Source of the DNA: Amborella trichopoda
Lineage: Eukaryota > Streptophyta > Magnoliopsida > Amborellales > Amborellaceae
Assembly (NCBI RefSeq): GCF_000471905.2
Contig: NW_006495875.1
Span: 193,041-257,040 of the forward strand
Direction: 5' to 3'
Length of the DNA: 64,000 bases
This document shows positions 24,301 through 38,300 of this stretch, piece after piece. A model generated the notes under the pieces. That model made no database searches. It was not told the DNA's origin and saw only the letters and a list, made by a program, of their open reading frames with translations. How positions within the stretch are numbered: the stretch's first letter is position 1; each line of letters begins with the position of its first letter. A program made the translations under genes and the position numbers.

Positions 24301-27300
24301 ATTTTTTTTTATTGCTTTAGTAATTTGCATTATTTTTTAGATGTCTTCTTCAGGATCTAATAGGAGTGGTGATCCCGGTTGGAAATATGGCTATAACTGA
24401 TACTGACATAATTGCAGAATGCTAGAATCCTTATATGGATTCAACTAAGCTACCCAGGTTCTGGGCGCCCGCTTAGGCACTGGGCGGCCTGAACCCCTCA
24501 AGCCGCCTAGGACCCACCTAGCGCTTTTTGAAACTATGCTCAAGTGTACATGTGTATGTGTATGTGTATGTGCATGGAATTAAGCATGTGTACATGCGCA
24601 CTTGGGGTATTCTGGTGTTACTCAAATGATAAGCACATATTCCATGTACAAATGTGCATGTACTGGTGTACATGTAACTTGAGTATCACATTGCGTACTT
24701 GTGTACATGTACTTCTCTTCTATGTAGCAGAAATGTGTACATGCACATGTCATAGTTAATGTATTAATGTGAGTATGCATGTCATGGCATGCATTGGCAT
24801 TGGGTAGGGATCATGTCCACAAGTACACCATGCATACTTGTGTACATGTACATGCCTAACACTTTGTGTACTTGTGTACATGTACACAATGTGTATGTAC
24901 TTGTGCTTATCACCCCAAGTGTTTAAGCACCCCAAGTGTGATATAAGCACATACCCCAAGACCCTAACATTCATAATATGTGGAATTTACTCATGAGGCA
25001 TAGCTTTATGAAAACTAGAGTAAAAAATGTGCAACTTTCATTTAGGAACTAGCTCTAGAATCCTAAATATTTAGGTGGTACACCAGAATTAAGCATGCTT
25101 AATTCCATGATGAGATAACCGAGGTACTCAAACGATGTATCCCTGAATATTTAGGAAGTAACATCAGAAAATAGACCGAGGTTGGTCAAACTATATGATT
25201 CTTCAGGGAGTAACTTCTGTTCTATGCAGCAGAAATTACAGAAGTCATTCTACTAGAAAAACGACCATAACTCTCAGACTATAGAGAGTTCACCATGATC
25301 CCAAAACCAAAATTAATCTAAATTCATTTATCTAACATTTCAAAGTGGTTTCATCTCATTCAAGTAAATTTTGGTCACTCAAAAGCTTCACACAGAAACA
25401 TGTCAAATCCTTGGATTTTCAGTTCACAGATCTGGCATACTTCCACAAATAGTTAATATGTTTTAAATTACATGAGATATTAACAAGGGGTCTTTTCCAT
25501 GTAGAAATACATTCAACATCCTACTGAACCACCAAGATTCATGGTCTACTGCGGTTAAGGTACCTTAACCGTCATTCAAACAAGGACCACAATTTTGGAA
25601 ATCAAAATACCCTTTAACAGAATTTTAGTAAGCATGCACCCCCACACACACACCCACACACACACACTTGAATTTCACATTTGGATTTAGCACAAAAACA
25701 TGTATTAACATAAGCAGGAAACCATGGAAAACTAAATCTACTTACCTTGCTCCAATCGAAAATGTTCTACAAGCTCCACTTCGATTGCCAAGCTCCAAGT
25801 GGATTGAGTTCACACTTCAAAGGTTTAAGGCTTATGGGGTTAATGGGCTTGGTGGGGTTTAATGGCTAAGGGAGAAGAAGAAGAACAAGGAGGAAAGAGG
25901 GGCACATGAGGGAGTGAAGGGGTGCTATATATATAAGCACGGGGGAGCATGGTGGCATGTGGGTCATGTAACTTATGTATGTATAATATCTCATCATGTA
26001 GTTATGTCATATGTATTAATGTATTAATGTGAGTATGCATGTCATGACATGTATTATGCATTCATGTGATCATAGTTCATGTTTTAATATCATATATTTA
26101 TGTGTTATGCTATCATGTTGTCATAGGGTCATGCATGGGATCATTCGTACATACATCTATCACGCATGGGAACACAATGATGGGGGTGGAAGCGTGCATG
26201 TGCCACATGGCACTCAAGTGATTATGCATGAGGAGAGAGAAGGCATGCATGAGCATGCATAAAGGGAGAGCATGTGAGAGGAGATAGAGTGCAAATGTGT
26301 GATCATTGTGTAGGGGGGGTAATGCATGTTGTAATCATGTGTGTTGGCATCGGGATGGGATTCGTGCACATAAGAGTGTGTGCACACATGGGGATGCGTG
26401 CACGGCGTATTGGGATGCATGCGAAAAAAATATTCGGGGTACAGATCATGACTTTCCGACGGTAGCTCGGATTTGAGCGATTTTCGTACCATCGGAAAAG
26501 CTCGCGACCCTATAATAACATGGTACCACTCAAAACTCCAGATAGAGGTTATTCAGCAAATCGAAAAAGAAATCCGAGGGAAGCATTAGTAGGAAACGAT
26601 TCAGGATGTAAACATGATCAACGATCGAAAAAGTCCCGGACCTTATATCACATGTGTGCGTGCATGGGTGTGTGTGTGTGTGTGTGCGCGTGTGTTGCTT
26701 GTTTTTTAACTCTTCTAGGTACAATATGGAACTCTACAATTTAAAGAAATTGTTGGAGTTTGACAAATTTTTATGCAGTACCTCAAAAAAAAAAAAAAAA
26801 AAAATTGGAAAGGACCCCGCTTCTTGTTACTCACACCATAGTAGTCAAAGTATGGTAGGGTGTTATTTTTGTATAGGTGACTACACCCAATCATTTGAAG
26901 AGGGTCAATCAAAGTAAAATTCAAAGTGATCTTTAGCTTAAGCTTTATTGAGCATGGAAGTATTTGTCATGTCTTTACAACTTTAAAAAGTCCGAGATCA
27001 GTGATTTTTTTGGTAGTGCCTATGCTTGCACTATAGACACCTATTTATGTTTCTATGATTTCTTAGTAGTGTCTATGACGATTTGCAATTATCAAACGTA
27101 GGTAGTGCCCATGCTTCATCAAAAAAAAACCGGTAGTGCCTATGTCGAGGGGAAAAGGTTTGAACATGACCTGGGGCATGGATCACCCAACCGTAGGTCA
27201 GTCAACTAATATACACTCCCATTGAAGTGTACAATCCAATATCATTTATTATATTTACATGCTCTCAAGGCTTTTAAAGGCCACAAACCCAACAAAAATT

Positions 27301-30300
27301 ACAACTAAAAGAAAAACTTAGTGGAGCGACATTCATCTAGGGAACTTCTAGGGTTGCAAATTTGCTTTTTGTTAGGGGAGGTTAGTGAGCTTGACCTCAG
27401 CCGAGGGTGCATACAATGCTGGTTCCACCTTGTGAAATGAAAATTATTTGTAGTACTATGAAGTGTGGAGGACTTGGGATTAGGAGTGGCAGCAACATAG
27501 TTATCGGAATCTCTCACCCCATTTGGTGATTTTGCTTTGGATTCTCGATTTGGTGAGTCCATTAAGGAATATTCATGGAACCCGTTACCGTAAAGTTAGG
27601 AATCTCAATTCCACATGTAATGAATCTTGATTCAATTTTTTGGGGTCTAGATTCTATAACATCAAATACCGTGGTTTATAGGTGCAAGAAATTGTGATTT
27701 AATCAGCATGAAATCTCGCTTCCACCTTTTAAGAATCTCAATCCATTTTTTGGAATCATGTACAAAGCAGACATCACATCAACTAAGTAATATATTGTAA
27801 AATAATTTAGGGAGTCGTACACAACTTGCTTTTCTACTAGTGCTAGGACTTGCAGACTACTGACTACTTCTTTACATAGTTATCAGAATCTCTCACCCCA
27901 TGTGGCTATTCTGCTTTGGACTGTCGATTTGGTTATTCCATTAAGGAATCTTCATGGAACCCGTTACCGTAAAGTTAGGAATCTCAATTCCACATTTAAT
28001 GAATCTTAATTCAATTTTTTTGGGATCTAGATTTCGTAACTTCAAATACCGTGGTTTATAGGTGCAAGAAATTTTGATTCAACATGAAATCTCACTTCGA
28101 CCTTTTTAGAATCTCGATCCTTTTTGTTGTAATCATGTATGAAGTAGACATCACATCAACTAAGTAATATATTGTAAAATAATTTAGGGAGCCCTACACA
28201 ACTTACTTTTCTACTAGTTCTAGGACTTGCCGACTACTGACTACTTCTTAAAGAGAATTTGGAAAGAGTATTTACATGTTACTTTTGATCTTTTCTTCTC
28301 TTTTTTTTCTTCTTGAATTTCTGCTTCTCATCTTGCGATGCTTTTTGGTCTCCTCTCTTTTTCGCTGTATATTTAATATAAAATATTTCAAATAGTCCAT
28401 CCATATCTTTGCTTCTAATAAATTGAGTTTGTGGATTTTTATCTTTCTTTTTTTCCAGATTCGATTTGATTTTCATGAATTACAGCATAGAGCATCACAA
28501 ATACACAAACAAAATCTCATTTTCACGTACATATATAAAAAATAAAATCTCATTTTCAAGTATAAATAGGATAATGTTTGTAACTTTGTAAGTTTTGTAA
28601 ACACAAACACAACTTCCCGTATTTGTTATTATTTAGTTTGACATATGATTGGTCTTTAAGAACTCTATGGGTGTCTATGAACTACATTAGCATCATTCCT
28701 AAATTATGAGAACCCAAAATAAATATCTTGTTTTTTAATTGTATTGTTAACAAATCAAGTATTTCTACGTTCTTTATTTCTTTTTGAGAAAAATTTCTGC
28801 GTTTTTTATTCAATCCAAAACCTCTATAAGGCCATTCAATACATCGATTTCAATAGCAGGGCAACCAACTTTTGTTCAGAACTTTATGACTGTTGAGGAT
28901 TTGTTTCCAGTGCCAGGGGAGCCCTGGCTATGCATACTCAATACTCTAGAACCTCGAACCTTTTCCCCTATGGAACTCATTGTGTATTGTTTGCCATCGC
29001 TGTTCCAAGTGCTTGGGTGTGTGATTCCATGAAGGTAGGGCTTTTGCCAAGAATGGCTACTAAAGTTGCCATGCGACTGGACATAGGGCCTTCAGTGAAA
29101 AGACCAGTCGGTCAACTAAGCTTGAGATTACCCAAAACAGAGGTAGAATTTGGGCAGAGGGAAAAGAGAAATAGTAGAGAGGGAGGTTGGAATATATATA
29201 TATATATATATATTTATTTATTTATTTATTTTGGGAAAGAGTATGGATTGAGGATATGAGAATATGAGAATATGAGGGAGGGAGATAGAAAGCATAGAAT
29301 AACAGGGGAGAAAAAGAATAAGCAAGGAAAGAGAGAGGAAGAAGGTTCATGGGTGAGAGAAAAATAAATACTTAAGTTAAGCGTTTGTAAAAGACAGATA
29401 AACGATAGAAAGTGAGAGTAGGGTAGTCTATTGAAAAAGAGAGAAGAGATAAAGCTGCTGTGTTGTTGCGAAGATGCTATGCTCTCATTCTGTGGTGGAT
29501 TTCTTCAGCCAAGGGTAGTAGGTTGAATCTAAATGGAGCTGAATAGAGGGGTATGGTTTCCTCCTCTATCGATCTTCTGCCAGGGCTTCGTTAGTGGGCA
29601 AGGACACCCTCAGAAGAAGCACACAGAAAAGCAGGATTGAGAAGAGACAAGATTGGGGGGGAGATATGAATAGAGAAGTAGAGAGTAGTGGGCAAAGAGA
29701 GAGAGACTGCTAATGGGATAACCCTGGAATGTTGATCCCCTATGGTACAGAGGTGGTAGATCTGAGGAGAAAAGAGAAAAAGGGGGCAGAAGAGAGGCTC
29801 GAGACTTAAGGACTGGGTTGAGCTTTTATGCTTTGCGATGCTCCTGCTATAGCCAGAGTATCTGCTTCTGTGTTGGCTGCTCTGTGAATATGCTTGAAAG
29901 TAAGATGAGTGAGGCTTAAGATGACGGTCACCGGAGAGAGCTACTGGAAGTAGGCCCTTTGTCGGAAGAGAGCTTCAAAGGAAGATACGATAGACCTTGA
30001 AGAAGACCAAAGAGAGGGAGAGACAGAACCAATAAATGAGAGCAAAGATGAAAAAAACTAAAATGGGTTCTAAAGATCGGAACCTCTATATACCCCTTTC
30101 TTTTTCCTTTTTGTTTCCCCGCTTTTTTTTTTTTTATTGCGGTAAGGAAAGAATAGAGAAAGTGGAGAAGAGAGACTGTCTGAGTTCATTAGCTGAGCTG
30201 AGGAAGCAAAGTGTGCTTACGGGCCAAGATTTACTCCCTCCCTGGCTAGTCTATCTGCCTGAGTTTACCTCTTTGTAGATATGGGTGAAGGACACCTGAG

Positions 30301-33300
30301 GAAGAGAGCTGCATAAGAAAAATATATGCTCAAAGATAGATGAGAGCCTCCAAGGAGGCTGGTGGAACTTTGTGGTCCAACTAACAATGTTGAAAGAGTT
30401 TGACTCCACCAAGATGCCTTGTCCAATAGGCGCTAATTCTAGCACCTTGTTGAGGCCCACCTAAAGGGACTTGGCCTTCGCAAAGGTTGAGTCTTGATGT
30501 CCAATGAATTCTGAGAAGGTCCTAATGGTTAAAATAAGGTCCGACAATTTTCCTCCAATGCCCGAAGGGCCAGGGTTACCTAAAGAGGAACCATCTACGT
30601 TGAGTTTGAGGAAGCCTGCGGGGGGGAACCAATGAGGTCTAGGCCTGTTTATTTGGGGTGCAAGGTGTAGTAGGCAATCCCGATTATTTAGGAAATGAGA
30701 GATGGACAGGGTGGAAAAAATGGGAACTGATTTGGCCTAGAAGGCTATCAAAGCGATTATAGAATAAAAAACAGCTGCTATTGTTTTTTGTTTCTCTGAA
30801 GGTCCTGGAGTTTCTCTCTAGCCGGCGACTCCAAAACAGGTCGGTAACAGCAAGGTGCCATAATTTCCTATCCTTCTAGGAAAAAGGTAGTGCAAAGTAA
30901 GTTTCGAAGAACTGGATCAGGTTAGCCGGGTTGACCCATTGTACATCAAACAGCTTTAGAAGAGAAGCCCAAAGACTTTGTGACACTTCGCAGTGTAGAA
31001 ATAAATGGGGAATTGTCTCCTCTTCTAGGAGACAGAATGCTTTGGTTAGGGAAGGCAAAGCCCTTCTTTTTGAGTTGGTCTAGAGTGAAGATTTGCCATA
31101 TAAAAGACCATATGAATGGCTGAACTTCGTGGGGTATGGGTAAAGACCAAGAGAAGTTCGGGGTTGGGGTTGGGTAGAAGGGAATTGTAAAAAGAAGACA
31201 CTGAGAACGCACCCGAGGGGGCAGGTGACCATATCACAGAGTCTGGTCTTGATAGAGTGCTAAAACAGTTTAAGGACTGGAATCCAGACCAGAGTTGTGC
31301 CTGAGAAAGTCGCATAGTCTGCGATAAGAGCTGCTGGATCGCGGACTATAGGGAAAAGGGAGGGAAGGACCAGAGAAAGAGGAGAAAATCCTAGCCACAG
31401 GTATCAGTCCAAAATTTGATTCTTAGGCCATTGCCCAATTTGAATCTAGTTCTGTTGGTGAATTCTATTCTAGGGGAGGATATGCTTTTCCAAGCACCAG
31501 ATGACCTGTGTGGGGGGTATCTAGGCAGCCAATCAACACCATCCATCCCATATTTGGCTTGAATTACTTCTTTCCAAAGGAGGGGGTGGGGAGAGGAGAA
31601 TTTCCACCACCACTTACTCAGGAGGTCTTGGTTCATGATTCTAAGGTTTTTAATTCCTAGACCACCGAAGATTTTTGGAAAGCATAGTGTGTCCCAAGCT
31701 ACTAAATGAATTTTCCTGGTTTCATCTACCCCTGGCCAGAGAATGTCACGTATGAGTTTTTCCAGTTTTTGGATGGCATAGATGGGTATTTGAAACAGAG
31801 ACATGCAGTAGATGGGAATGTTGGCTAACGTTGCACGGATTAGGGTGATTCTACCCCCTAATGAACGGTATCTGCCTTTTCAGGAGGCAAATTTCTAAGT
31901 GAATCTCTCTATAAGGTTGTCCCACATGTTTCTCTTCGGTTTTCCTAAGCAAAGGAGAAGACGCAGGTAGGAGGATGGTATGGTTTCCGTGGCACATCCT
32001 AAACGAGAGGCCATGCTAAGAAGAGCTGCATTGTCGACATTAATACTCATCATCTTAGTCTTGGAGAGATTTACTTTCATCTCGGTGAGTAATTCAAAAG
32101 TTCTCAAGAATCACCAAAGACAATCGACTTGGGAAGGGTTGGCATCACAGAAGATGAGTGTCATCAGCATAGAGTAGGTGAGATATTACGGGACCAGAGG
32201 GAGAAGTCGGAAGCGTGAAAGGGACCATTATCATAGAGTCTAGAGATAGTTTGACTGAAGAGTTCCCCTATAAGAGTGAAAAGAAAAGGTGACAAAGGGT
32301 CACCCAGCCTAAGACGTCTATGCGCTTGGAAGAAGCCTTCGGGGGTTCCATTAATGAGGATGGAGGAGAGGTTAGATATGCATTCAGAGATCCATTTTCT
32401 CCAAATTGAACCAAAGCCCATTCTGGATTGGATGGAGTCTAGGATATCCCAGTGTACCCTATCGTAAGCCTTTTTCTAATCTAGCTTGATGATGAGATCT
32501 TGCTGTCTTGGGAGGGATCTAGAATGGATGGCCTCATGGGCAGTCAGGGCACCGTCTTGGATTTGTCTGTTAGCTACAAATGTGGACTGTGTGGGAGAGA
32601 GAATAGAGGATAGAACGAGCTGAAGCCTAGTTGCTAGGACTTTGGATAAGATTTTGTATGTAGAGTTTAGAAAACTGATTGGGCGAAAGTCCTTCATCCT
32701 ATGGGCACCCTCTAATTTAGGAATCACAGCTAGGAAGGTACATTTGTGAGCTGAGTTTATTTTGCCCCTCAGGAAGAATTCTTCGAAGAAAGCTAGAAGG
32801 TCCGAGGCTGTAGCATCCCAGAGGTTTTGGAACAAAGCTATGGGGAACCCATCTGGTCTGGGGGCTTTATCTTTTGGAAGATCAAGGAGAATGGCCTCTC
32901 CAGATTGGCAGCAACTTCAAGGGAGATATTTTGAAGGATAAATTGCCTAATTGGGAGCGAGGATGGTTGGGTTTGGAGAAGAGGTTAGAGAAGAATCTAA
33001 TAAACAGTCGACTGATATGGCAAGGGTTGGTGAAGAGTTGGGGGACCGACTGTGATTTGTGTGATAGCATTTCCTCTTCGTATGGAGCTGGTCGTCTTAT
33101 GGAAGAAGGCTGTATTTTGGTCACCCGGTTTGAACCATTCGATCCTGGATCTCTGATACTAGTAAGTCTCCTCTTGTTTTAAGGTTTGGGGGAGATCAAA
33201 TCTGGCTTGGGTTCTACCTTGGCTTTCTTAGGTAGTTAGGATTCTAGTTTCTTGCAATTGTTCCAGGTCTGAGATTAAGGTTGAGTAAGCTCTTATTCGA

Positions 33301-35284
33301 GTTCTGAAATTTGAGGGGTTATCCCTACTCCAAAGCTTTAGAGCAGCTTTTAGATTTTGGAGCTTCCGAGTGAGCCTAAACCCAGCCCAACCGAAAACAT
33401 TTGTGGAGAACCAAACTGAGGCGAACAAGGAAGGAAAAGATTGTTCTTCGAACCAATGCAATTCGAACCTAAATGATTTATTGATGCAAGGAGTGAAGTT
33501 GGAATCTAGGAGAATTGGTTTATGGTCAGAGGTTGCTTTAGGGAGAACTCGGGAACTGGTGCCAAGAAACTCATCTTCCCACTGTTGGTTAACCAAAAAC
33601 CTATCTAATTTTGACATAATTGGAGTTGAAGCATGGTTAGACTAGGTGAAAGAGGCTCCGAAGAGTGGAATATCTATTGAAGGTATATTCTCTATAAAGT
33701 CTGAGAAAACTCTCATTGATGCATTGATACTCCTCCCATTTAATTTTTCATGTGTCCATCTCACAGTGTTGAAGGCGTTGGCGACTAGCCATGGGATATT
33801 TAGTGGGGCAAATAGTGAGGAAAGTTCCAGCCCGAGGTTTGATCTGAGGCTTGGGTTATTTGAGCCATAAACAAAGGAGATAACAAAGGGGAAATTATCT
33901 GCTAGGCGGGTAACAGATAAAGATCCCGAGTGTTCAAGGATTTGAGCAGAGGTACCTTGGAGAATGCTTGGGTTCCAAACAATCCATATACCCCCCAAGA
34001 CCCTCTGTCAATCTTTGGCTTCTCAAGCACAGGGGTATTGACCCCAGATAGACCTAATCAAAGACAAATCTGGGAACGAGAGCTTAGTCTCAAAGAGGGC
34101 TAAAATGGTTGGGTTAACTACATGGACGAGAGAACGGACAACATTTCTTTTGGCGAGGCAGCCAAGTCCTCTAATATTCCAACAGAGCACCTTCATTAGG
34201 GGAAGTTTGGGTGGCGGGTGGATTTCCTAGAGGTTTTCCTCTTAATGGGGCTAGCAATGTGAAGGGAGACTGAGGAAGTTAGCTCAGCTGAGTTCCGAGG
34301 GTGTCATAGTTCACCCTGGAGTGGAGCTTTCCAAGCTCCCTAGAGCTCCTACTTCTGAGGTGTGAGGAGAGTACTTGTGGGTCACCTGCATTGGCCCTAA
34401 GTTGATTTGTGAGATTGCAGTTTCTCCATGGAAGATTACTTCTGCTTCTGAGATGGTTTCGGCCAGGAGAGGTTCTCCTCTTTCAATTCTCTCGAGTTCC
34501 AAAGAGTCAGTTGAAGCCGAGGATTGAATATCGGTGTTGAAATCTGACCCCTGAAAATTGTTAAGGGGAGTTGGTGGATTCTAGGAGTAGAAAGAATAGG
34601 AGAGATAAGGGTCATGGATTAGGGTTTAGGGCAAGCCTCATTTCTAAGGGCATAGGCACTAACTCGTCTAGGTCAGAGTAGTGTAGACCTGTTTCGAGCG
34701 GATTTGGGAGGGTGGAAGCTAGTCTACTAGAAGATGAGGCAAATTGGATGTCCCTGTCATGTCCATATTATTTCTATTACCAAATTTATATGTGTTTATT
34801 TTCTTTCCATGTCTGGTAAATTACTATTCCTGGTTTTTTATTGTCTTTTTTTTTTTCAGTCGAGGAATGGGCGATGCAGGATCTGCAATAAATCATTATG
34901 AAGAGAGCATCAAGTTCCTTTCTAAATTAACTAATGGTGATCCAGAGGTTCTCTCTCTCTCTCTNNNNNNNNNNNNNNNNNNNNNNNNNNNNNNNNNNNN
35001 NNNNNNNNNNNNNNNNNNNNNNNNNNNNNNNNNNNNNNNNNNNNNNNNNNNNNNNNNNNNNNNNNNNNNNNNNNNNNNNNNNNNNNNNNNNNNNNNNNNN
35101 NNNNNNNNNNNNNNNNNNNNNNNNNNNNNNNNNNNNNNNNNNNNNNNNNNNNNNNNNNNNNNNNNNNNNNNNNNNNNNNNNNNNNNNNNNNNNNNNNNNN
35201 NNNNNNNNNNNNNNNNNNNNNNNNNNNNNNNNNNNNNNNNNNNNNNNNNNNNNNNNNNNNNNNNNNNNNNNNNNNNNNNNNNNN

Positions 35285-35338
<54 letters not shown>

Positions 35339-38300
35339 ATACACACATGTGCATGCTCACACGATATATAGTGTGTTCATCACCTTCCATTTAACATACT
35401 GATCTTAGTTGCCATTACTGCCTTCTTGTAGGTCGTGCATACGCTTTCAGTTTCACTTAATAAGATTGGGGATCTCAAGTATTATGATGGTGATCTATCC
35501 ATTGCAAGATCTTATTATTCCCGATCTTTGGAGGTTCGTCAAAATGCACTTAAAAGTCATTCAAACATATCATCCCAGGTACACCACCATCCCCTTCAAA
35601 GAAAACAAAGACTTCTCAACATCAATAGATTTGTTCTCTTCAATTTTTCATGGTTGTAGCAAGTGGCAATACACTGTTCACATTGAACTATTAATGCTTT
35701 ACATTATAAAAGTTCTCATATGAAAAATTCCAAGTTCTTTTTGCATGATAATCGATGGTGAATCTCTAATATGAGAAGAAATATCTGGGATTTTTGGTCC
35801 AACCAGGTAAATACCTGGGATACACTGCATAAACCTGGTCAGTTATGGCTGGACAAGAACCCAATTGTTAGTACATAGAGGCCAATAAGCATATCTTGAG
35901 TTGGTACAGAAATAGGGTCTCCAATAGCTGGAGACAAGAGATTCATATGAGAAAACATAAGTAAATGGGCTTCTGCTTGAGCTTCCAAAGACAAAGGTAC
36001 ATGAACAGCTAAACATTAAACTTTGTAACCATTAATCATAGGAAGGTGATTACTGCCTTGTGGATAATTGGGAGGTTATCGATTGCAAAAAGCTTTGTTA
36101 GGGAAAATCACTTAGCTAATAGTATCATGGAAGTCTAAATACAGACAGGTTCAATGATGGTTTAAAAACTCGGACTGGTGGGTCAAATTTGGTGCCCACG
36201 GTTCTGATTTGGATTGGCCAACTCGGCAAGTCGGATCAGCTGTCCAAAGTAAAGAAACTACAGTGATGAAGTTGGAATCAGGGGGTGAAAAATGCCACCC
36301 CCCCCCCCAAAAAAAAAAAACAAAGAAAAGAAAAAACGCTCAAATATAAAATCAAAATTTTGATTTCATCTAATAGGAGCTATAAATCAAAATCAAAATA
36401 AAAAATTCAGCTCAAACAGAAAAAGAAAACCCAATTTCTCATATTTCGGTTTCATCTAATAGGAGCTATAGATCCAAGAAAATGATTGAAATCTTGTAGA
36501 GTACCTGAAAAAATATCGAAATTGTGATTCTTAAGAGAAAATAGATAAACAAAAAGGAGGGAAATTGAAGAAAATGGTGGGGAAAAAGCAAAGCTCAATC
36601 TTAGAGATTTTTTGTTTTCACTCGACAAACTTTGTTTGGTATTTTGTAGAACAATTTGATAGGTACAGTTTTTTTGAATCTGTTTACTATTGCATTAAAT
36701 AAAATTGTACAAGTAATAAAAAAATGGGAAGAAAATGGTGGGGAAAAGCAAAGCTCGATCTTAGAGATTTTTTGTTCACTTGACAAACTTTGTTTGGTAT
36801 TTTGTAGAACAATTTGATAGGTACATTTTTTTTGAAACTGTTTACTAATGCATTAAGTAAAGTTGTATAAGTAATAAAAAAATGGGACGCCCACAGATCT
36901 GGAGCTCTATAAAAAAACCACCGAGAGGGTTGGTGAGGGTAAAAAATGTTGTGCAACCAAGAAAGAAACGAAACAAAGGGCCAAAAGCCCCCAAAACCCC
37001 ACGACCCCAGAGTCTTTTAAGCTTCTTCCATAGCTGCTCCTCTAGCAAAAGTGTTTGCCGCATGGTTTGCCTCCCGCTAGGTATGAGTCCATGACACGAG
37101 AATGTGCCTGCAAATATCAATGATCTCGTCAAGCACGTGAGCAAGTCTCCAAGGGGGGTTGGCCTCCCTTGAGGCCCATAGGATGACATTTTTGGCTTGA
37201 CAACCAGTTCAGTGCTCCAGTAAGGATTGAAGTTTTTGAGACCTTCCAATAGGGTGAGAGCTTATGCCGTGGCGGAATCTGCTTGACCAATAGGTTTGGT
37301 GAAGGAAAGGAGGGATAGGCCGAGGTGGTTTCTGATGATGCCCCAAATACCAGCCAGTCCTGGGTTGCCAAGCGAGCAACCATCCAAATTGAGTTTAGTT
37401 TTGCCCATTTTTATAGGTCACCAAAAGGATGCTCGAGGGATGACATTAGGTCTAAACAAGAGAAGTGACCACCAGTTAAGATGGAATTCTGAGGCTGAGA
37501 GGTGCTTGAAACTACTATGGTTCAAGGCGCAAAAGATAATCATGGACTTGATGCTGCCCCACAGGACATGGAGTCGAAAGCAGTGGCCTCTAAAGATGCA
37601 TTTGTTGCGCTCGGTCCAAATGGCACATAGGATGGCCGCAACAGAAGCTTTCCAAAGTAAAGCCAGAATTGGCCATAGGGAGAAGTTTTGAGTATTGAAA
37701 CAAGTGTGGAACTGACCTGGGCTGACCCAAGACTAGGCAAAGAGTAGGTGTCGGTCCTTCCAAAATTTAATGGCTAAGCTACATGAAGAGGTGTGGAACA
37801 GTGAGAGATTGAAAATTTTCAATTTCGATTTCTAAGAAGTCCTGAAATCTAGACTCTTGATTTCTTGTATTTGGGTTTGTAATGAAACAATGATTGCATA
37901 GATAGGAAAGAGGGATCAAAACCTAACATTTTGACACTAACTTTATGATTTTTGATGAAGAAATGAGGCAAAAAGATTGAAAATCGCAGATTAGTGTTTC
38001 ATGAAAAAAACACCTTTAAATGATAAGGGTTTCATAAAAAATTTTTAAACTGAACTGCCTGCTTTTAGAGGGACCCGGACTGGTCCGCCTTTGGTCCCAA
38101 CCGACTGGTGCAGTTCCGAGTCGGCTTGGTGGCTTTTGGAACACTGGGTTCAATGAAATTGCAAGATTGGAATGATAGATGTCCATTCAATGACTTGAGG
38201 TGGAGTGATGAATATTGGGTCAGGATTAGTAGCATATTACATGGACAGCATCTTAGGGACAACTTAATAATTTACTATTGCCTAATGTATGATTTCTGCA

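Larger units (their letters stand above)
12728..34859 (+). other. NCA1 intron 3, 22.1 kb, filled with transposable elements
   Basis: The intron runs from donor GTCTTT at 12728 to acceptor TTTTTTTCAG ending at 34859; exon 3 (ending GAT TGC TG) and exon 4 (starting T CGA GGA) join to read DCCRGMGD. Inside are two hAT elements, three or more antisense LINE fragments, a duplicated GA-rich repeat with an assembly gap, the long inverted repeat, LTR-like direct repeats and several tandem duplications. Stretches 14553-15250, 24900-25640, 26700-27490 and 28250-29190 hold nothing else I can name. Confidence 0.9.

Noticed and set aside
28784..29259. Coding-looking segment, on the minus strand reading [20 protein letters not shown]
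   Set aside because: Composition is protein-like and I considered a degraded lipase-type fragment, but no diagnostic motif holds and stops follow soon, so no call is made.
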